In this document: positions 57,269 to 64,000 of the stretch, one piece after another | Layout: each line of letters starts with the position of its first letter | How positions within the stretch are numbered: the first letter of the stretch is position 1 | DNA from: Dactylorhiza incarnata | Lineage: Eukaryota; Streptophyta; Magnoliopsida; Asparagales; Orchidaceae | Length of the DNA: 64,000 nucleotides | NCBI GenBank assembly: GCA_033032865.1 | Contig: JAWHQI010000732.1 | Coordinates: 124,001-188,000, forward strand | Direction of reading: 5' to 3' | Notes under the pieces: model-generated | Database searches by the model: none | What the model was told of the DNA's origin: nothing | The model's input: only the letters and a program-made list of their open reading frames with translations | Position numbers and translations under genes: made by a program

Positions 57269-58435
57269 TCACTCCGAATCCTCCTCATTTCTACTTCCTG
57301 CTCCACTACTTTCTGGAATAACATAATCTGATCTCCTTATCACTGTCTTCTTCCGTCGAGGCTGACTAACCGATTGGCGATGAGGCTCCTCCACCGTCGG
57401 CACTTCCCATTCCGCGGCCTCAGCAGGCGTAGGCTTTAATTTAAGTCCCTTCACAAGGAACTTCATAAACTTCTGCATTCGCGTCGGATCCTTCTTCACC
57501 TCTACTTTGTGTTCTTCAAAAGACCTTCTATGCTCTTGAAAATCTTCAATGTGTCTATCCAATTTTGTTTGGAATGAGTCGAGTGCCTCCTGCATAGACC
57601 CTCCACGTGCAATACGATGCTCTCTCATTTCCGTAGTAGGTGGTTTCCGTTGACTTTTCTTACTCTTTATACCCGCCGTTTGATATATATCCAGGACACA
57701 ATCTCCAACATAAAAGCTTTGATCAATCCATGTATATTTCTTGAATAGAATATGCTGGATAATCGCACCCAACGGGAGGGTGTGTTCCTTTTTCCACTCA
57801 GGACTTTTGAGGCGGAATGTATAACGAATCATAGACAAAAGAAGATCGGCCACATCAAATAATTCGTTCTCCACTATATAATAAGTCACAAGACTAAGTT
57901 GAGCCCTAATACTATGGGTATCACGGTACTTCAACATAATCGTGTGCCTTAGTATATCTTGAACAAGACGAGCATCGTCTATCAATGTCATCATAGTGGT
58001 TATAAGGTTCTTTGTAGAATTTCCATGCAAAGACATGTTCATTAGGGTCCAATCTCTCTCTAGTCTATAATTCTCCACTATGTCCAAAACATTCTCACTT
58101 TCGATTATTCCAAATTCACTTCTTAAATCAATGGGAGTGATCTCCCCATATTGGCCTTGAATTTTGGATCTAACTCCTCCATTCAAATCTGTATATGAAG
58201 GGTCCTCAAGATGATTATAAAATTCTCGTACTAAATAAGAGGAGAAGATATCTTGGATAATGACCGAAAGTATACCTGCCTCAGCAAGCATATAATAGAC
58301 ACACTCATGTCGGGGGAGATCAAATTCCACTACTTTTGAAATTCTGATTTGGGCTTTTTCGATGCTCGGATAACTTTGATAAGATGAGTGAGCGTCTCCT
58401 GACTCACTCCTTCGCGATCTCCAATTGGATGACAT
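57269..58435 (-). CDS. Intact antisense ORF of SV, 388 residues, unknown function
   Basis: ATG at 58,435 (MSSNWRSRRSESGDAHSSYQ) to a stop at 57,269, with no break. It is transcribed against gag-pol and lies between pol and the 3' LTR. Residues about 30-260 are a globular, helical region; KIQGQYGEITPIDLRSEFGI (about 100-120) resembles GKISGNQVLLTPDILSEVFG of the D ORF, and LPLGAIIQHIL resembles LSVCYGRILGLVL. Residues about 285-345 form a charged helix (FQTKLDRHIEDFQEHRRSFE) followed by a basic and Pro/Glu-rich tail. No catalytic motif is recognised. It recalls the 'putative plant transposon protein' ORFs of plant retroelements. A role in element regulation is inferred only from its upstream word cassette. 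Confidence 0.7.
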   Translation of the reverse strand: MSSNWRSRRSESGDAHSSYQSYPSIEKAQIRISKVVEFDLPRHECVYYMLAEAGILSVIIQDIFSSYLVREFYNHLEDPSYTDLNGGVRSKIQGQYGEITPIDLRSEFGIIESENVLDIVENYRLERDWTLMNMSLHGNSTKNLITTMMTLIDDARLVQDILRHTIMLKYRDTHSIRAQLSLVTYYIVENELFDVADLLLSMIRYTFRLKSPEWKKEHTLPLGAIIQHILFKKYTWIDQSFYVGDCVLDIYQTAGIKSKKSQRKPPTTEMREHRIARGGSMQEALDSFQTKLDRHIEDFQEHRRSFEEHKVEVKKDPTRMQKFMKFLVKGLKLKPTPAEAAEWEVPTVEEPHRQSVSQPRRKKTVIRRSDYVIPESSGAGSRNEEDSE

Positions 58436-58480
58436 AACTGCATGAGAGATAAGAAAAATTAAAACAAACAAAAAATTGGA

Positions 58481-59157
58481 CCTGTCGGATATCCGATACC
58501 CCTCTGTCGGATATCCGATAGCTGTAAATTATGCTTCCGAAAAATCATTTCAAAAAAAATTCCTACTATCACAAATTCACATATTTTTCCTTCACAACCA
58601 GAAATCACAAGATCCATCATCTATATAATTTTGACAAATCAAAACTTTCATGATAACACTATTCATCATCTTCTTCCTATAAAAACAAAATTGAAAGTTC
58701 TAATTTTTTTTATATCACCAACACAAGATCTACACCCCTTTTTTGATCATCAAGATCTAAAAATGACTAGATCTCTTACAACGATTCTTCACAAAAACTC
58801 AATGAACACAAAGAGGAATATCAAAATCAAGATCTACATTTTTCTCCACAAAAAAAAACTACATGAAAACCAAGATCTAAAATGTCTAGATCTACATTTT
58901 TTTCCTTCACAGAACTCAATGAAAACCAAAAGGAATATCAAAATCACAAAACTATTTGAGAAATTCTAAACAAAACTTAAAAAATCCACATTTCTCACCT
59001 TAAATCTGAAGTTTTTCGGCGACCTGGAGCTCTAGATCTCGAAAATATTCCTAAAACTGAAGTGATGTGTCGGTGGAAAGATGAAACGCGTCTTTTTATC
59101 TTTTTAGAGGTGTCGGATGGCGACATCTAGCTGTCGGAAATTCGACAGCTCCCAAAA
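58481..59157 (-). promoter_or_regulatory. Internal word cassette upstream of the SV antisense ORF
   Basis: Two near-perfect words TGTCGGATATCCGATA at 58,485-58,501 and 58,505-58,520 lie 50-85 bp upstream of the antisense ATG. Two more (TGTCGGATGGCGACA, CTGTCGGAAATTCGACAG) are at 59,110-59,153, followed in the antisense direction by a TATA-like GATAAAAAG at about 59,101-59,093. Order in the antisense direction: words, TATA-like box, leader with more words, ATG. Confidence 0.68.
58745..58950. repeat. Diverged tandem repeat of about 100 bp in the SV interior
   Basis: Two to three units share AAGATCTA(A)AAATG(A/T)CTAGATCT, CTCAATGAA(C/A)AC and AGGAATATCAAAATCA. They lie upstream of the antisense ORF in its leader region. 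The frame at 58,631-58,969 runs through them and is not called. Confidence 0.7.
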
Positions 59158-60210
59158 ATTTACCTCTCTTCTCTAGCTATTTTCATTCCCTGTTTCTCTA
59201 AATGTTCATATGAGAATTTTATAATATTGCATAAATGATTTTTCATGTGTTATCTTTCGTACAAATAGCTTAACACGTAATTATGATGTTTAATCTTAAT
59301 TTATCATTGTAATGACACATTCACATAGGAATTACGAATTGTTTTCGCATGCCTTTAAGTATAAGAAATCTTTTATCTATGACAATGAGCAATCACAAAC
59401 ACTTACTTTGCCATTACATATTAATAAAATTTATTTTATACATACATCATGATTGCTCAAACATAACAAAATACATTTCATAAAAGCTACCTTCAACTTT
59501 GCTACTTTGCACTTATTCAAATTATACCATTTTTTTCATGCAAGTGAATTCAGAGATCCTTTACATATATGAATATTCAAAAAAAGGGGGGGGGGCAAAT
59601 TCAAATGCAAAACATACATTTTGCCAAAAAATTTGCAAGAAATAAAAAAAAATTGAAAATGATCCTCCACCAAGCACTACTTAGCCTCCTGATAAGTCTT
59701 AATGAGCATTGTGAGGTTAAGCACCTTGGAAAGAATTGTAAAGTGTCTTGTTATGCAAAAACAAAATAGTCCTTTTATATACTTGCAAAGTTTCTATAAG
59801 TTCATAAGTTTGGCTTTATGTATATTTATGTTATGTTTAACAATTCCATGATTATGTATATTATAAATATATTCATATGTATTCCTTCTCAAATTATCAC
59901 TACTACAGTTCATTGTTATTTATAAAATTTCTTCTTATGAGAATTGGACCGAAATAATTCAATATTTTACATTCTCATGTGTCTTTCTCTGATAATTGAA
60001 ATTGAATCTCCTAATGGTTAAGTATATTTGCTTCTATACATTATAACACATTACTAGAATGCTTAGCCTAATCTCTACGGTTTCCTATCTCATATCATAT
60101 AACTTACAAAGCTTCCGCTAGTGTACTCCAACTTTCCCTATACTCTTTCTTATTTTTCTTCCATCTCTCTATGATACTATTTCCTCGTCTAAATTCATTA
60201 CTTTTGATAA
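59158..60210. other. AT-rich non-coding region of SV
   Basis: No gene is supported. AT-rich sequence with a G-run (59,587-59,595) and a short frame at 59,569-59,769 without a domain. It leads to the PPT cluster. Confidence 0.6.
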
Positions 60211-60214
60211 TATC

Positions 60215-60498
60215 AAAGGGGGAGAAGATAATAAGAAATCATAAGTAATCACTTAAATCACTTACTTAAATCACTTAAATTACTTCATTAATACACGGAA
60301 CATACATGTAGGGGGAGTTTATATGTCGGGGGATAATATTTTTAGAAGGAGCTAATATTAAGGGGGAGATCATATTAAGGGGGAGATCATGGAGATCATA
60401 TGTTCACACTTGTAGACACATAATATACTTTTCAATATCTCTATAGGATTTATTTGATTTCTTTTTATAAGGATTTGTTATTATCAAAAGGGGGAGAT
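60215..60498 (+). other. Multiple polypurine tracts of SV
   Basis: AAAGGGGGAGAAG at about 60,215, TAGGGGGAG at 60,309, AAGGGGGAGATCAT at 60,360 and again at 60,378 (an 18-bp tandem repeat), and the PPT proper AAAAGGGGGAGAT at 60,486-60,498 against the 3' LTR. Multiplied PPTs are a known mark of Sirevirus elements. They prime plus-strand DNA synthesis. Confidence 0.88.
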
Positions 60499-61446
60499 TG
60501 TTGGAGCATGCGTTCCGCACTCGTCCGATTTGAGAATAACAAATCCCGAATGTATTTGATCCTATTTTTGATTAATGGTGTGCAGATAACAGGTGCAAGT
60601 ATAACATGTTTGCAATTGGAGCAAAATACCGATTTTCCAGAAATTGGAGCTATCGGAATTCCGACATCTAGCTAACGGATTTCCGATAGCGCACGATTTC
60701 TTCACAGCGGTTGAGAGCTAACGGATTTCTGACAGCGCACGATTTCTTCCCAGCGGCTTAGAGCTATCGGATTTCCGACAGCAGTAACGGATTTCCGACA
60801 GTGCACGATCTTCCCGTAATACTACGACGTGCAGCGGTTATGCAAGCTAACGGATATCCGATAGAGCTATCAGATATCCGACAGCCCACATCTCAACCAC
60901 GACCTCCACTTCGCGCAGAAACTTCGAATTAGTGGGACACGTGGCAGCCTCTGGAAATATCGGATTCTGGGGATACCTAGCTAACGGACGGCGACAGCTC
61001 TTTTTTGTTAAAAGGGTTCAGAACTTCGTGGAATTCATTCCTACAGACATTCAAGCCTTCTTCCTGAGTGTTATCGTCCAGAGAGCTCCAGAGAACGAAA
61101 ATCCCCATCCTTGAAGAAGAAAAGAGAGAGCAAAGCCTAAGATTGTACACGCATTCCAAGGAGACTTTCTGAAGGATTCTTCGCTGCTTTGGTCCAGAAA
61201 TTCTAAAGGGGGTTTTTATTTTGTATTTCATTTATATTAACATTCATCTTGTAATCATTGTAGAAATCGTCGTCTTGCGTGTGACGTCTAAGTCCGTGTG
61301 AGGCTTAGGAGAAATCATCACCTTGTGTGTGGTGTTAGATCCTTGTGTGGTCTAGGGTAAATCATCATCTTGTGTGCAGTGTCAAGTCCTTGTGTGGCTT
61401 GGGAGACAATCGTCGCCGAGTGTGCTGCGTCTAGATCAAGATTTGA

Positions 61447-61489
<43 letters not shown>

Positions 61490-61775
61490 CTAGTGTCTAT
61501 ATCTGGGAGATATAGGCTATAGCCAACCGGTCCTTAGGAGAAGGACCGGTGAAAAGAGACAAGAGATTTTATTAATTGTAAGCCTTTGATTCCAAGCTTT
61601 ATTGGAATCATTTCTACTCATTATCTTTGATGAAATAAAATCTTGTTTTAAAATTCAATTATTTGTCTCTATATTCATATATTGTTTCGTTTTTATAAAA
61701 ATTATCAAAGGTTTAAATTGCCCTTATTCACCCCCCCCCCCCCCCACCCCTCTAAGTGCACCACAAGATCCAACA
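60499..61775 (+). repeat. 3' LTR of SV
   Basis: 1,277 bp, very similar to the 5' LTR. The main difference is a run of 39 G at 61,451-61,489 where the 5' LTR has GGGGGAGG, and a C-run interrupted by A near the end. Words are at 60,640-60,990. The frames at 60,454-61,231 are shadows. Confidence 0.93.
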
Positions 61776-61780
61776 GCTCC

Positions 61781-61909
61781 TGTCAAAACAGATTTATATA
61801 TATCTTCATCTATGGCATTCATACATAATTTTATTCTAATTTGCCATAACTCAAATCTATCCAAATTACATAAAGGTGGATCTGAAATAGAAAAATCTGA
61901 ATGTGTCAT
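61781..61909 (-). pseudogene. gag of C, N-terminal part
   Basis: ATG at 61,909: MTHSDFSISDPPLCNLDRFE, then LWQIRIKLCMNAIDEDIYKS up to the SV insertion point, continuing at 50,661. It is homologous to the gag start of A at 7,483. SV inserted within this coding frame. Confidence 0.8.
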
Positions 61910-62080
61910 TTGGAAAAACCTTTTTACAACAAAATAAAATAAGAACTAAGGTGATCTTTGTGATTTCAAGTGTTAGCCTGTGTGAAAAATCAACTTCCTA
62001 TGATACCAATTGAAAGGGGTTCAATTGAGTATCAGGTGCAAGAAATTGAAAAAATAAAATCAACCTCCTCTGATACCAAT

Positions 62081-63642
62081 TGAAAGGGAGTTTTAGTTCT
62101 TATTTATCTATTTAAAACTCTTGTTTAAGTTTGCTTTAAAAATAAGTGATATATATAAATATATATATGAGTTTGCTGAAGAGTAATAAGCACAAATAAT
62201 TAGAGTGCATAAATAAAATACAGCAAAAAAAATAAAGCAAAACAAACAAGCACATCCACATGACACAAAGAAATATAGTAGTTCCCCAAAAAAACTGGGT
62301 ACATCTACTCTTCTACCTACTGGTAGGAATCCACTAGGTGTTTTTGATCAGGTGTCCACACACCAATGGAGGTTTGATCAGGTGCCCAATTCACCTATAA
62401 GCTTTTGACCAGGTGCTTATAAACCAACTAGATTTTTTGTTCAGGTGTCTTTCCACCAAGGGGTTACACTTTTGAAGGGAGTATTAACCCTGTACAAGAG
62501 AGGTGAAGGAGAAAGGGAAAAGATTAATTGTTCTTCTCTTTGTGCTAAGAAGACTCTTGAAGATCCTGATTGGTAGTTGAGTTGGATCTTGATGATGATG
62601 TTGAAGATCTCCCCCTGACTAATATAATTGTTGACAGTTTGTGGAGGCCTCTTCTCTTGATTGTACAAACTCCTTTCTTCTTATGCAGTAATGATCCTGA
62701 GCAATTGATTGTGCTTGGTGTCTCAGGATGAATGTGATCTGCAAGAAAGAAGTTAGGCAAAAAGAAGATATAATAATGTATTTGATCTGATCTTCTTTTT
62801 GCTCCTCTGTTTCTCTTCTTCTTCCTTTTCCTATACAGCAAGTGTTAATTGTATTATGTTCTATATGTTCTCTGTTGCTGTCTAGAGATAACAGCTATAT
62901 ATATATCCTGATATATAATAATTGCTGTAATATATTCTGCTGTCGTGTATAACTGTTTTGAATACTTGCTGACCATAAGGAATATAATAAATATATCCTT
63001 TCATTTCCCAGATCCTTGAGAAGATAACTTGCCGTATTTGGCTTTGCTGCAACAGCTACAGCATTTAATACTTTTGCCAACGGCCATATTAATTAATACT
63101 TGCATGCTGTAATGTCAGAACAATAATATATATAGCAATATATAAAATAGAATAAATAAAATATTGCTCTAATAAAGTCTGACAGCATATAAGTAATATT
63201 TAATGAAAAAAATAATGCTGCAGAAATTTGTCGACCTCAGCTCATCATTCGTCGGGCTGAGCTCGCCAAATGATATACTGAACATTTGATTAACTGCAGA
63301 GGACTTTGTCGAGCGCCGTTCGTCATTCGTCGACCGCTGCTTCCCTGCTATAATCTGTCGAGCGCTGATGAGATCTGTCGAGCGCTGGCTGGAAAAATTG
63401 TCGAGCGCTGCTTATATATTCGTCGGGCGCCGTCCGACAAATGCTGAGCATCGTTCGACATTCGTCGAACGCCAGTGAACTAAATGAAATATATTCATTT
63501 CTCTTCTTATTTTCTGCCTATTATTTATATGTCTATTTGCAGCCTTCTTAATGATAATTAATCTAAGTTATAATATGAGTTATGATATAAACATAGATAC
63601 TAAAGGTGGATCCTAACTCAAACCAAAACTAAGGTTCCAACA
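62081..63642 (-). repeat. 5' LTR of C
   Basis: 1,562 bp, matching 47,895-49,474. Word cluster at 63,225-63,475. The primer-binding site lies at 62,080-62,070 and TSD TGTTG at 63,643-63,647. Frames here are shadows. Confidence 0.9.
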
Positions 63643-63647
63643 TGTTG

Positions 63648-64000
63648 TCTTGATCATCAAGCTTGTTCCTGAAGACCCATTTGGTGCCAATGACTGGATG
63701 GCCCTTTGGTCTTGGAACCAAATCCCATACCTTGTTCCTTTCAAATTGATTGAGCTCCTCTTGCATTGCAAGAATCCAATTTGGATCTTGTTCTGCATCT
63801 TTTATGGTTTGAGGTTCAACTTGTGATAGGAAACAATTGTGCATCTGCTTTTGGTGTAGTTGATGCCTTGTTTGAACACCTGCTGAAATATCACCAATCA
63901 CTTGTGATATTGGATGATCTCTAACTGTGATGTGGTCAATAGTTGGAGTTGGTTCAGCAATGATATCCACTTGGGGAGTTTGTTCAGTTGTCACTTGATT
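63648..64000 (-). pseudogene. Integrase-RT linker and RT start of D (runs off window)
   Basis: Frame 63,994-63,648: VDIIAEPTPTIDHITVRD, then the C-terminal integrase/RT linker and the RT entry block [20 protein letters not shown] and GTKWVFRNKLDDQD. Element C interrupts it; it resumes at 47,894. Gag, protease, the integrase core and the 5' LTR of D are outside the window. Confidence 0.9.

Larger units (their letters stand above)
50662..61775 (+). mobile_element. Sirevirus-like Copia element SV: complete, with antisense ORF
   Basis: LTRs 50,662-51,902 and 60,499-61,775 (TGTTGGAGCATGCG...AAGATCCAACA). TSD GTTCC (50,657-50,661) and GCTCC (61,776-61,780), one transition. A perfect primer-binding site and several PPT copies are present. 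The 8.6-kb interior has gag with two zinc knuckles, protease, integrase, RT and RNase H on the plus strand and a 388-residue ORF on the minus strand after pol. Gag start, two knuckles and multiplied PPTs fit the Sirevirus lineage. It is the innermost element of the nest. Confidence 0.95.
47895..63642 (-). mobile_element. Copia element C (same family as A), split by SV
   Basis: Minus strand. LTRs 47,895-49,474 (3') and 62,081-63,642 (5'), with perfect TSD TGTTG at 47,890-47,894 and 63,643-63,647. Primer-binding site ATTGGTATCAG (minus, 62,080-62,070). Without SV the interior is about 1.5 kb, carrying only a truncated gag, as in A. Removing C joins the two halves of the D RT frame exactly (RNKLDDQDN to IVRNKAR). 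Confidence 0.94.

Noticed and set aside
59569..59769. 66-residue plus-strand frame in SV
   Set aside because: It begins in a G homopolymer in AT-rich non-coding DNA and has no domain.

Overview
This is plant nuclear DNA, from a large, repeat-rich angiosperm genome that I cannot name. It is made almost entirely of LTR retrotransposons nested inside one another. I found no host gene, no tRNA or rRNA gene and nothing bacterial. The primer-binding sites (complementary to initiator tRNA-Met), the polypurine tracts (PPTs), the Ty1/Copia and Ty3/Gypsy protein domains and the 5-bp target-site duplications (TSDs) all fit this reading. I assigned names to the elements for this answer only.

Left part (1-17,000). 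The block 1-840 is LTR-like and is followed by the 3' end of an Athila-type Gypsy element with its 3' LTR (2,566-4,317). That element sits in the 3' tail of Copia element F, whose 3' LTR starts at 9,634. F also carries a complete non-autonomous Copia element A (4,419-9,432, TSD GGATT) and a solo Copia LTR (9,909-11,502, TSD CTTAT). F interrupts a decayed chromovirus-like Gypsy pol, G (12,728-about 15,560). A stretch of unassigned repeats and a possible hAT-like terminus follow.

Middle and right part (17,000-64,000). A Tat-like Gypsy element T (about 17,000-29,339) contains a solo LTR (17,548-19,231), a tandem duplication of its gag/protease region and a full Copia element H (21,843-28,410, minus strand). 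T is cut by Copia E (from 29,340, plus strand). E holds gag-only Copia B (32,121-39,369, minus) in its gag and Copia D (from 41,646, minus, running off the right edge) in its integrase. D holds non-autonomous Copia C (47,895-63,642, minus) in its RT. C holds a complete Sirevirus-like Copia element SV (50,662-61,775, plus) in its gag. T > E > D > C > SV is five levels of nesting.

Two patterns cut across the families. First, nearly every LTR has, just upstream of its TATA box, a cluster of one short family-specific word, usually rich in CG and near-palindromic. Second, B, D and SV carry an extra ORF beyond gag/pol (antisense to pol in SV). The same word that fills that family's LTR recurs inside the element just upstream of this extra ORF, in the ORF's own orientation, usually with a TATA-like box between. 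I propose that each family carries a word/promoter/ORF cassette, possibly a self-recognition or anti-silencing module. This is inference and needs testing.

Most gag-pol reading frames are broken by TAG/TAA/TGA codons that look like C-to-T decay, plus a few homopolymer frameshifts. The antisense ORF of SV is intact. All domain calls are by eye from motifs; no database search was run.
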